A DNA stretch of 17,664 nt from Actinobacteria bacterium UBA4426. GTDB lineage: Bacteria > Actinomycetota > Actinomycetes > S36-B12. This document shows positions 1-6,011 of the stretch, piece by piece. The notes beneath the pieces are model-generated. The model saw only the letters and a list, made by a program, of their open reading frames with translations, was not told the DNA's origin and did not search any database. Where the stretch lies: the NCBI GenBank assembly GCA_002390705.1, contig DGQA01000024.1:1-17664 (forward strand), written 5' to 3'. Every line of letters begins with the position of its first letter. Position 1 is the stretch's first letter. The translations under genes were made by a program, and so were the position numbers.

Positions 1-69
1 CTGTATTTCTTTGGGATTAATTGCCCAATCGAATGGTAAGAAACTGACGACGAGTGCATGGCTGAGCAT
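1..69 (-). CDS. N-terminal fragment of an unidentified protein, cut by the left edge
   Basis: An ATG at 69-67 opens a frame that stays open to base 1 (23 codons, beginning MLSHALVVSFLPFDW). A good Shine-Dalgarno, GGGAG, lies 5 nt before the ATG on the minus strand. The N-terminus is hydrophobic and could begin a membrane or exported protein, but nothing identifies a family. It lies downstream of tRNA-Arg on the same strand. The ribosome-binding site falls inside the 3' arm of a small hairpin (74-92), so initiation could be modulated. The call rests on the RBS and the open frame only; 23 codons could be open by chance. Confidence 0.42.
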   Translation of the reverse strand, partial: MLSHALVVSFLPFDWAINPKEIQ

Positions 70-73
70 AGGT

Positions 74-92
74 ACTCCCTAGGTGTGGGAGT
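74..92 (-). promoter_or_regulatory. Hairpin between tRNA-Arg and the left-edge gene, covering its Shine-Dalgarno
   Basis: On the minus strand ACTCCC, a 7-nt loop and GGGAGT form a perfect 6-bp stem. The GGGAG in the 3' arm is also the best Shine-Dalgarno for the ATG at 69. No T-run follows, so it is a poor intrinsic terminator for the tRNA. It may instead be an RBS-masking hairpin or chance. Confidence 0.3.
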
Positions 93-140
93 TAACTGCC
101 GAGGCCATGATCCACGCTCAAATGAGCGCATTTACCAAAG

Positions 141-213
141 TGCGCCCGTAGGGATTCGAACCCCAAACCTTCTGATCCGTAGTCAGATGCTCTATCCGTT
201 GAGCTACGGGCGC
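141..213 (-). tRNA. tRNA-Arg (anticodon ACG)
   Basis: The minus strand folds as a 73-nt cloverleaf. The acceptor stem GCGCCCG pairs with CGGGCGC, and the discriminator base is A. The D-arm contains AGCTCAACGGATAGAGC. The anticodon stem CTGA/TCAG encloses CTACGGA, giving anticodon ACG, which is normally modified to ICG and reads CGU/CGC/CGA. The T-loop is GGTTCGAATCC. CCA is not encoded. It lies 45 nt downstream of tRNA-Ser(GCU) on the same strand, so the two may be co-transcribed. Confidence 0.96.
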
Positions 214-258
214 CAAACATGTGCAATACGAAAGTCTAGCGAGAGCAGTTGCACACAG

Positions 259-345
259 CGGAGGCGGAGGGATTTGAACCCTCGATGGGGGTGAACCCAA
301 ACCGCATTAGCAGTGCGGCGCCATAGACCACTAGGCGACGCCTCC
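259..345 (-). tRNA. tRNA-Ser (anticodon GCU)
   Basis: An 87-nt class II tRNA. The acceptor stem GGAGGCG pairs with CGCCTCC, and the discriminator is G as expected for serine. The anticodon loop CTGCTAA gives GCU, reading AGU/AGC. The long variable arm and the GGTTCAAATCC T-loop are both present. CCA is not encoded. It is the upstream member of a Ser-Arg pair transcribed leftward. Confidence 0.96.
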
Positions 346-445
346 ACGCCAATCCCAAACCAAGTTTCCAGTGAAGTACCGGGACAAAGGCCGAAAGCAG
401 CCCGCCTAGCCTAATGCCTGATCATTTAGGGCACACTTGCCGGTC

Positions 446-1222
446 ATGAGCAGTGCAGCGGGGCATGAAAAGACCTATACGCTCGCGATCGATTGCGGCG
501 GTGGGGGCATCAAAGGGTCAGTGCTCGATGCCACCGGAACCATGCGAAGTGCACCTATTCGGATTCCAACCCCGTACCCATTAAGCACCAAACTCTTTGT
601 GTCAACGTTGCTCGATTTAGCGAGTCAGCTACCCGCGGTCCAGCGTGCAACCGTCGGGCTACCAGGAATGATTCGCCACGGAGTAGTGATCACGACCCCC
701 CATTACATCACTCGGTCGGGCCCGCGCTCGAAAATTGTTCCCGAGCTTGTAGGGCAATGGGAAAACTTTGATGCCCGAACGACCCTCACGAAAGCGTGGA
801 ATATGCCGACGATCGTTCTCAACGACGCCGAGATTCATGGAGCGGGTGTGATCGCCGGGGCAGGGCTTGAACTTGTACTCACCCTAGGTACCGGACTGGG
901 TAGTGCAATATTTGACGGTGGGGTTTTAGCACCCCACTTGGAACTTTCACAAGCTCCCGTGCGATGGGGGCTCTCCTATGACATGTATATCGGTGATCAT
1001 GAACGAAAGCGACTAGGCGATGCGCTGTGGTCACGCCGGGTTGCTCGCGCCATCGATGTCTTACGGCCAGTGTTCCTATGGGATCGGTTATACCTCGGTG
1101 GTGGAAATGCCCGCGCACTCACGCCCAGTGCGATCGCGCGACTCGGTGACGACGTTGTTATTGTGCCTAATACTGCCGCACTGGTCGGCGGAGCTCGGGT
1201 TTGGCAACTTCCCCAACAATAA
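446..1222 (+). CDS. ROK-family kinase resembling polyphosphate glucokinase, altered sugar-binding motif
   Basis: About 258 aa, close to the ~265 aa usual for actinobacterial PpgK, which phosphorylates glucose with polyphosphate or ATP in the cytoplasm. Seen: the N-terminal phosphate-binding loop LAIDCGGGGIKG, GLPGMIRHGVV, the catalytic-base segment VLNDAE (N126-D127), the second phosphate loop LTLGTGLGSAIFDGGVLAPH, and a C-terminal LYLGGGN. The spot where PpgK/ROK proteins carry ELGH (sugar-contacting Glu and His) reads ELSQ (E166-Q169), so Gly and His are replaced and glucose specificity is uncertain. The start is ambiguous: ATG 446 is preferred, but an in-frame TTG at 437 sits closer to a weak AGGG. 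The alcohol dehydrogenase follows 25 nt later, probably in one operon. The family assignment is firm; the substrate is not. Confidence 0.8.
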   Translation: MSSAAGHEKTYTLAIDCGGGGIKGSVLDATGTMRSAPIRIPTPYPLSTKLFVSTLLDLASQLPAVQRATVGLPGMIRHGVVITTPHYITRSGPRSKIVPELVGQWENFDARTTLTKAWNMPTIVLNDAEIHGAGVIAGAGLELVLTLGTGLGSAIFDGGVLAPHLELSQAPVRWGLSYDMYIGDHERKRLGDALWSRRVARAIDVLRPVFLWDRLYLGGGNARALTPSAIARLGDDVVIVPNTAALVGGARVWQLPQQ

Positions 1223-1247
1223 GAATGACCCAACAATAAGGAGTCCC

Positions 1248-2288
1248 GTGAAGGTTTCCGCTTACTCTGCCGCGAGTGCAGGTGCGCCACTAAAACCCAC
1301 CACCATTGAACGCCGCGATCTGCGACCCCACGATATTTTGATTGACATAAAATTTTCTGGGGTCTGCCACACCGATATCCATCAAGCCCGTGAGGAGTGG
1401 GGTCAAGCAATCTTCCCCATGGTGCCAGGTCACGAAATCGCGGGAGTTGTCACCGAAATTGGCTCCGCCGTCACAAAATTCACGGTCGGCGATCACGCCG
1501 GTGTGGGTTGCTTCGTCGACTCTTGCCGAGAATGCGAAAACTGCACGGCAGGTGTCGAGCAATACTGTCAAGGTCACGTGAGTTTTACCTACAACGGTCG
1601 TGAAGCCGATCAAGAAACACCCACCTACGGCGGTTACTCAACTGCAATAGTTGTAGACGAAAATTACGGCCTCAAGATTCCTGCGGGCTTGGGGCTTGAT
1701 GTTGCCGCACCGCTGATGTGTGCCGGCATCACGCTGTACTCCCCCTTACACAACTGGGGAGCTGGTCCAGGAATGCGCGTCGGCATTGTTGGACTTGGGG
1801 GACTGGGGCACATGGGTGTCAAAATCGCGCATGCAATGGGTGCTGAAGTGACCCTGATTAGCCACTCGCCCCACAAAGAAGCTGACGCGTTGCGGCTCGG
1901 CGCAGATCACTTTCTGTTGTCATCGCAAAAAGAAGCCATGAAAGCCGCACGATACTCGTTCGATCTGATTATAAATACTGTCTCGGCTAACTTGAATCTC
2001 GACCGATACCTTTCGCTACTCACCCTCGATGGCACCATGGTGATGGTCGGACTCCCACTAGACGCACTTTCTGTGCGGACTTTTTCATTGACCGGGGCCA
2101 GGAGAAGCTTGGCCGGGTCAAATATTGGCGGGATCCAAGAAACCCAAGAAATGCTTGACTTCTGCGCCGGGCACGGATTTGGATCCGACGTCGAGGTGAT
2201 CGACGCAAAAGACATTGATACTGCTTGGGAACGCGTGGTGAACAGCGATGTGAAATACCGATTCGTGATCGACACTTCGACGATCTAG
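1248..2288 (+). CDS. Zinc-dependent NAD(P)-linked alcohol dehydrogenase, cinnamyl-alcohol/YahK type
   Basis: 346 aa; a cytoplasmic medium-chain dehydrogenase that would interconvert alcohols and aldehydes. The start is GTG 1248, because AAGGAG (1238-1243) lies 4 nt upstream; the open frame extends further left but overlaps the ROK gene. The GroES-like N-terminal domain has catalytic zinc ligands C40 (GVCHTD), H62-E63 (GHE) and C158. The structural zinc ligands are C93, C96, C99 and C107. The Rossmann motif GLGGLGH is at 182-188. The pattern matches the CAD-like branch with broad aldehyde reductase activity. It sits 25 nt after the ROK kinase gene and converges on the next gene with a 13-nt gap. 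All zinc and cofactor residues are intact; the physiological substrate cannot be read from sequence. Confidence 0.92.
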   Translation: MKVSAYSAASAGAPLKPTTIERRDLRPHDILIDIKFSGVCHTDIHQAREEWGQAIFPMVPGHEIAGVVTEIGSAVTKFTVGDHAGVGCFVDSCRECENCTAGVEQYCQGHVSFTYNGREADQETPTYGGYSTAIVVDENYGLKIPAGLGLDVAAPLMCAGITLYSPLHNWGAGPGMRVGIVGLGGLGHMGVKIAHAMGAEVTLISHSPHKEADALRLGADHFLLSSQKEAMKAARYSFDLIINTVSANLNLDRYLSLLTLDGTMVMVGLPLDALSVRTFSLTGARRSLAGSNIGGIQETQEMLDFCAGHGFGSDVEVIDAKDIDTAWERVVNSDVKYRFVIDTSTI

Positions 2289-2301
2289 CCAAATACGTCG
2301 C

Positions 2302-2763
2302 TCAGACCAATCGCTGGCGAATCTGCACGAGTCGCAGGCGATTGGCCCGCAAAATGAGAAAGAACGAAGTGTTTCCACTGATCTGAATCACCATAAATAA
2401 CAACGTGAGGTACCACGGGTTGAAAAAGGCCAGCGGGACCCAGCTAAAAAGTGAGACCCAATGAACCCACTCGGCTCGGCGTAATTCGATTAAATAGAGG
2501 TCGATCTGTTCCGCGTCACGCCCGGGGAGTTCACTCTTTGCTTTCCCGCCGAATGCCGAACCAAGTTCAGGAAGTCGCTTGGCTAACTTCCGGGTCTTGA
2601 GGGCGCGAAAAAACTTCGGTGTCTCCCACGGGGCAAAATGCAGCGGGCCAAAATCTCGGGTGAGCCATTTCCCGCGCCAGCGAGGTGCCGTTGCTCCCAC
2701 GCCAATAGATATGCCGGCAACAATCATAATATCGATCACGATCAAAAAGACGAGCCTGAGCAT
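2302..2763 (-). CDS. CrtO-like (glycosyl-4,4'-diaponeurosporenoate acyltransferase-type) small membrane protein
   Basis: 153 aa with one N-terminal hydrophobic segment (about 2-24) and a C-terminal hydrophobic hairpin (about 100-135). The motif LRRAEWVHWVS followed by the two membrane segments and NRLRLVQ recalls, from memory, the KRAELIHWIS...NRPRL pattern of Staphylococcus aureus CrtO, which esterifies a glycosylated carotenoid acid. The central WETPKFFR is also comparable to that family. No other carotenoid gene is visible here, so the substrate may be a different membrane glycolipid or terpenoid. The start is the ATG at 2763; no strong Shine-Dalgarno was seen. It converges on the alcohol dehydrogenase. 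Family membership is an inference by recollection; staphyloxanthin function is not claimed. Confidence 0.6.
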   Translation of the reverse strand: MLRLVFLIVIDIMIVAGISIGVGATAPRWRGKWLTRDFGPLHFAPWETPKFFRALKTRKLAKRLPELGSAFGGKAKSELPGRDAEQIDLYLIELRRAEWVHWVSLFSWVPLAFFNPWYLTLLFMVIQISGNTSFFLILRANRLRLVQIRQRLV

Positions 2764-2816
2764 GCGCCCGAGCGTATCCTGCGAAAATCTGTAAAAAATG
2801 ATGGCCCAGAAACTGT

Positions 2817-2858
2817 GAAAGTCCCTGGACGCAGACTATTTCCCGTCCCGGGACCTTC
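2817..2858 (-). terminator. Hairpin terminator downstream of tRNA-Ser(UGA)
   Basis: On the minus strand GAAGGTCCC pairs with GGGACTTTC (9 bp, one G-U). Inside it GGACG pairs with CGTCC (5 bp), giving a long two-part stem that starts 8 nt after the tRNA 3' end. A run of six Ts follows about 18 nt further on. The G-U makes the stem complete only in minus-strand RNA, which supports termination of the tRNA transcript rather than of a plus-strand one. Confidence 0.55.
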
Positions 2859-2865
2859 ACGTGTG

Positions 2866-2950
2866 CGGCGAGGGAGGGATTTGAACCCCCGGAGAGTTTC
2901 CCCTCGGGCGCTTTCAAGGCGCCTGCATTCGGCCGCTCTGCCACCTCGCC
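2866..2950 (-). tRNA. tRNA-Ser (anticodon UGA)
   Basis: An 85-nt class II tRNA. The acceptor stem GGCGAGG pairs with CCTCGCC and the discriminator is G. The anticodon stem GGCGC/GCGCC encloses CTTGAAA, giving anticodon UGA, reading UCA/UCG. It has a long variable arm and the GGTTCAAATCC T-loop. CCA is not encoded. It is a single gene followed by a strong hairpin on its own strand. Confidence 0.96.
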
Positions 2951-3023
2951 TGGTGTGTGAGCGGGTCAACTCTAGAGGACGCCCAAAAAAAGTTTTGAGA
3001 TGCTGCATCCAAAGTGGCCCTTT

Positions 3024-3062
3024 CCCCAGTAAGGGGGTTAGCGGTTGGAAAAACCCCAACCG
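3024..3062 (+). promoter_or_regulatory. Leader with overlapping, mutually exclusive hairpins ahead of the DUF4397 gene
   Basis: Three stems can form: CCCC/GGGG (3024-3027 with 3033-3037), GGGGTT/AACCCC (3034-3039 with 3052-3057), and CGGTTGG/CCAACCG (3042-3048 with 3056-3062). The middle one shares bases with both others. They end 18 nt before the Shine-Dalgarno of the gene at 3091. They could be an attenuator-like switch or a protein-binding site; no known riboswitch is recognised. Confidence 0.3.
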
Positions 3063-3090
3063 TGAAATATCCCAATCACAAGGAGAAGCG

Positions 3091-3936
3091 ATGAAAACCT
3101 CTCGATCTAAGACCCGACTACGTGCTTCGGCGATCGTTGCCGGAGCCATGATTGTCCCCGCGGGCCTGTTCGCCGCCCCCGCGATGGCAACAGATCACGC
3201 CACCGTGTCAGTCCTGCACGCGATTCCCGCAGGCTTGGGTGCTGACGTCGTCGACGTCTACGCCGGTGACTCACTGCTGATCGACGACTTCACTCCAGGA
3301 TCCCTCGAGACCTTGGTCATTCCCGCTGGGACCTACGACTTGGGCGTGTACGGCGATGGTTCAACCCCAGCAGACAGCGACGCTGTCCTTTCAGCCACGG
3401 GAGTTGTAGTACCTGTCGGTGCCAATGCAACCGTAACCGCAAATCTTGATGCAAGCGGAAGCCCAGCCTTAAACGTCTATGTCAACGACATCAGCGAAGT
3501 AATGGCCGGTAACTCCCGTTTGACCGTTCGCCACATTGCAGCAGCACCAGCGGTTGATATCCGCGCAGATGGCAACGTAATCGCAGCCGGCCTAGTCAAT
3601 CCAGACGAGGCAATCGTTGAAGTTCCTGCCGGATCGTACGTTGCTGACGTTGTCCTCGCCGGAACCGACACGGTGGCAATTGGGCCAGCAGACCTTGATC
3701 TGACCGAAGGCACCAACACGATCGTCTACGCATGGGGTTCAGCAGAAGCCGGCAACCTTGCCCTGGCCGTTCAGATAATCGACAGCCTTGACGGAATGCC
3801 CAATGGGGTGCCAGCCGGTGGCGGCGCAGCCTCCGGTAGCGGAACCAACTCAGCCCTGCTCGCAGCTGGTCTCATGACCGTCGCTGCAGCCGGTATTGCC
3901 GGTGCCGCAGTTCGCTTAAACCGCAGCCGCGCGTAA
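3091..3936 (+). CDS. Exported DUF4397-domain surface protein with sorting-signal-like tail
   Basis: 281 aa. ATG 3091 is chosen because AAGGAG lies 5 nt upstream; the frame is open much further left but that part covers the tRNA-Ser. A classic signal peptide (basic MKTSRSKTRLR, hydrophobic core, APAMA cleavage about 33/34) is followed by two beta-rich DUF4397 units. These show VSVLHAIPAGLGADVVDVY and, from about residue 145, VRHIAAAPAVDIRADG. The C-terminus has a Gly/Ser linker, a hydrophobic segment (about 253-274) and an Arg-rich RLNRSRA tail. That is the layout of sortase substrates, but no LPxTG-like motif is visible (the sequence around it is PNGVPAGGGAAS). A class F sortase gene follows 27 nt later, making this the natural candidate substrate. 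The DUF4397 function is unknown. Confidence 0.88.
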   Translation: MKTSRSKTRLRASAIVAGAMIVPAGLFAAPAMATDHATVSVLHAIPAGLGADVVDVYAGDSLLIDDFTPGSLETLVIPAGTYDLGVYGDGSTPADSDAVLSATGVVVPVGANATVTANLDASGSPALNVYVNDISEVMAGNSRLTVRHIAAAPAVDIRADGNVIAAGLVNPDEAIVEVPAGSYVADVVLAGTDTVAIGPADLDLTEGTNTIVYAWGSAEAGNLALAVQIIDSLDGMPNGVPAGGGAASGSGTNSALLAAGLMTVAAAGIAGAAVRLNRSRA

Positions 3937-3963
3937 CTCAACAGTTCGCATCAATAGTAACTG

Positions 3964-4683
3964 ATGAAAACCAAGCCCCGCCCCGCTCAGATTGTGCTGG
4001 GAGTCAGCTTCCTCCTGCTCATCAGCACCACGATCTGGTTCGTGGTGGCGGGGTTTGGTCCATCAAGTAACCAAGAAACAACTCAGATTGACCCTGCGGG
4101 CACCTCCCGCACCGATACAACTCAAAAGAGTGTCGCTACACCACAGCAGTCCATACCGACTCGGATCGGTGAAGTCGTTCCTCCAAGCAAAGCGATAATC
4201 GGCTCCGTACCTATTAAACTTGATATCCCGGCAATCGGTGTTCGCTCAGAAGTGATCCCCGTTGGTGTTGACCAAGATCAACAGGTGGAAATCCCGGAAG
4301 ACATCTCACAGGTGGGCTGGTACCGCTTTGGCGCAACCCCAGGCACCGGAGTGGGTTCCAGTGTGATTGTTGGTCACCGCGATGGACGCAATTTCGGGCT
4401 TGGGGCCTTCTACACACTGGAAAACTTGAAGGTCGGGGACCCGATTTCAGTCACAAACGAAGCCGGGGACCTCATCACTTATAAAGTCTCGGGAGTGGAG
4501 AGCGTCAAAAAGTCCAAGCTCCCCTTACGGGAACTCTTTCGGGAGGACGGGGCGGAAACCTTGACTCTCATTTCCTGCATTGGCGACTACGAGCCAGGTG
4601 TGGGCTACGAGGCCAACATTATTGTGAGCGCAGAGCCAGATTTTTCCTCGAATAATGCCTCTACGGATTCGACAGAATCATGA
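3964..4683 (+). CDS. Class F-type sortase lacking the expected C-terminal catalytic arginine
   Basis: 239 aa. Sortases are membrane-anchored cysteine transpeptidases that join surface proteins to peptidoglycan. An N-terminal membrane anchor (about 10-30) and a Ser/Thr/Gln-rich linker precede the sortase beta-barrel (about 75-230), with KLDIPAIGV, the catalytic His in VGHRD (H138) and the catalytic Cys in LTLISC (C205). The strand after the Cys normally supplies the catalytic Arg, but here it reads GYEANIIV (E216). No Arg or Lys occurs anywhere after C205. The frame continues normally past this point, so a frameshift does not explain it. The gene lies 27 nt after the DUF4397 gene without a clear Shine-Dalgarno. 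Its stop overlaps the sigma-factor start (ATGA). The sortase fold is firm; activity is open. Confidence 0.9.
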   Translation: MKTKPRPAQIVLGVSFLLLISTTIWFVVAGFGPSSNQETTQIDPAGTSRTDTTQKSVATPQQSIPTRIGEVVPPSKAIIGSVPIKLDIPAIGVRSEVIPVGVDQDQQVEIPEDISQVGWYRFGATPGTGVGSSVIVGHRDGRNFGLGAFYTLENLKVGDPISVTNEAGDLITYKVSGVESVKKSKLPLRELFREDGAETLTLISCIGDYEPGVGYEANIIVSAEPDFSSNNASTDSTES

Positions 4684-5312
4684 GCGTGATGCAGACTTGT
4701 CCCAATGAATCATCGACGAGTCACATTCAGGCGACGCAGGTTCTCAGCGTGAAAGAGACAGCAGATCTGGAGTTGACCGAGCGGTTCTTCGCCGGTGATG
4801 AAAGCGCCCTTCGCGATATTTACGAGCGTTGGTCCAGCTTGGTCTACACAATTGCACTTCGATCAACACGCAACCCTGAAGATGCAGCAGACATCACCCA
4901 GTCGGTTTTTATCTCCGCTTGGAAGGGTCGAGCCGGGTTTGATCCAAATACCGGTGCATTGCCCGCATGGCTGCTAGGAATTTGTCGTCGCAAAATCGCT
5001 GACTTTTACTCGGCAAAAGCTCGCGTCGAGATCGTCGCAACCCAAGCCATCGAATCTGACGCCTCACAACCGATCCACCAAGTTGACACAGTGTCGGCCG
5101 ACACGATCGTGGACCGGGTCGTTTTGGCCGACGAGCTGGGCCGACTCGGTGACCCACAACAAAAAATTATGGAACTTGCCTTTTTCAATGATCTCACCCA
5201 TATTCAGATTGCTAGTGTTCTCGATCTACCCTTGGGAACTGTTAAAAGTCATATTCGACGATCACTTGACCGACTTAAAAAACGATTGGAGGCGACCGGT
5301 GTCACACCTTGA
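4680..5312 (+). CDS. ECF-type RNA polymerase sigma factor (SigK-like)
   Basis: 210 aa. Region sigma2 is at about 33-110 (FFAGDESALRDIYERW, RNPEDAADITQSVFISAW, PAWLLGICRRKIADFY). Region sigma4 is at about 150-205, with the helix-turn-helix THIQIASVLDLPLGTVKSHI. Such factors redirect RNA polymerase to a small envelope or stress regulon and are held by a cognate anti-sigma factor. Here the candidate overlaps it by 14 nt at the 3' end. At the 5' end it shares ATGA with the sortase stop, so sortase, sigma and anti-sigma are translationally coupled. The SigK-like label reflects the RskA-type partner rather than a computed phylogeny. Confidence 0.93.
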   Translation: MSVMQTCPNESSTSHIQATQVLSVKETADLELTERFFAGDESALRDIYERWSSLVYTIALRSTRNPEDAADITQSVFISAWKGRAGFDPNTGALPAWLLGICRRKIADFYSAKARVEIVATQAIESDASQPIHQVDTVSADTIVDRVVLADELGRLGDPQQKIMELAFFNDLTHIQIASVLDLPLGTVKSHIRRSLDRLKKRLEATGVTP

Positions 5313-5994
5313 CCCCGACACCATTGCACTGATCGCCCTCGGCGAGAGTGCATTACCCGAAGATATTGAGCACGTCCGCGGATGCCTGCCGTGCCAAGGA
5401 GAACTCGACGAACTCACGGCGGTCGCTGATTCGGCGCGCGCAATTAGTTCACAAGATCGACCGGTAGCCGCACCCGCGCAGGTCTGGGATCGAATTGAAT
5501 CGGAGTTGGCAACGGAATCTCGGACCATTCCTGCGCCGGTGACACCACAGGTTCATCGCAAAAGCCGTGCCATGTTCGCCCTGGCGGCGAGCGTGGGCAT
5601 CCTTATCGGCGGACTGGGCACCTACGCGGTTGTCGCTTCTGACTCTGCAGATAAAACCTCAACCCTAGTTGCGCAGGCAACTCTGGAGCCGTTGCGTGAC
5701 GTGACCGAGCCCGCTGCGGCGTCTGTTCAACAGATTGATGGCCGAGAAGTGCTGTACGTTCAAGCTTCGGGACTTCCTGCAACCGACGGCTTCTACGAGG
5801 TGTGGCTACTCGCGCCGGATTCCTCCAACATGATCTCGGTCGGAATGCTGGATGCGAGCGAAGGGGGCAAATTCCCTTTGCCAGCCGGAATTGATTTGGC
5901 GACTTTTCCTATTGTTGATATTTCCCTGGAGCAATTTGATGGAGATGTCACACATAGTGCCGACAGTATTTTGCGCGGCACACTGGCTGTCTGA
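5299..5994 (+). CDS. RskA-type zinc-binding transmembrane anti-sigma factor
   Basis: 231 aa. The start is GTG 5299, inside the sigma-factor gene, with GGAGG (5288-5292) 6 nt upstream; the frame is open further left but lacks such a signal. The cytoplasmic N-terminus carries the zinc anti-sigma motif HVRGCLPC (H25, C29, C32). One membrane segment (about 91-113) follows. An extracytoplasmic RskA domain (about 125-231) contains FYEVWLLAP and ends in LRGTLAV. It should bind the upstream sigma factor at the membrane and release it on regulated proteolysis. The sensor domain outside the cell fits control of a surface or wall function, in line with the sortase. It ends 17 nt before the convergent flippase gene. 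Confidence 0.9.
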   Translation: MSHLDPDTIALIALGESALPEDIEHVRGCLPCQGELDELTAVADSARAISSQDRPVAAPAQVWDRIESELATESRTIPAPVTPQVHRKSRAMFALAASVGILIGGLGTYAVVASDSADKTSTLVAQATLEPLRDVTEPAAASVQQIDGREVLYVQASGLPATDGFYEVWLLAPDSSNMISVGMLDASEGGKFPLPAGIDLATFPIVDISLEQFDGDVTHSADSILRGTLAV

Positions 5995-6011
5995 GTCGGG
6001 GATCACTCACG

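Noticed and set aside
58..294. 78-codon plus-strand frame across the tRNA region
   Set aside because: It runs antisense through tRNA-Arg and part of tRNA-Ser and has no protein-family features; its length comes from the tRNA sequence.
2567..2944. Minus-strand frame of 125 codons covering tRNA-Ser(UGA)
   Set aside because: It translates the tRNA itself and then an alternative frame of the CrtO-like gene.
3477..3719. Antisense frame inside the DUF4397 gene
   Set aside because: Low-complexity shadow of the GC-rich sense frame, with no RBS or family match.
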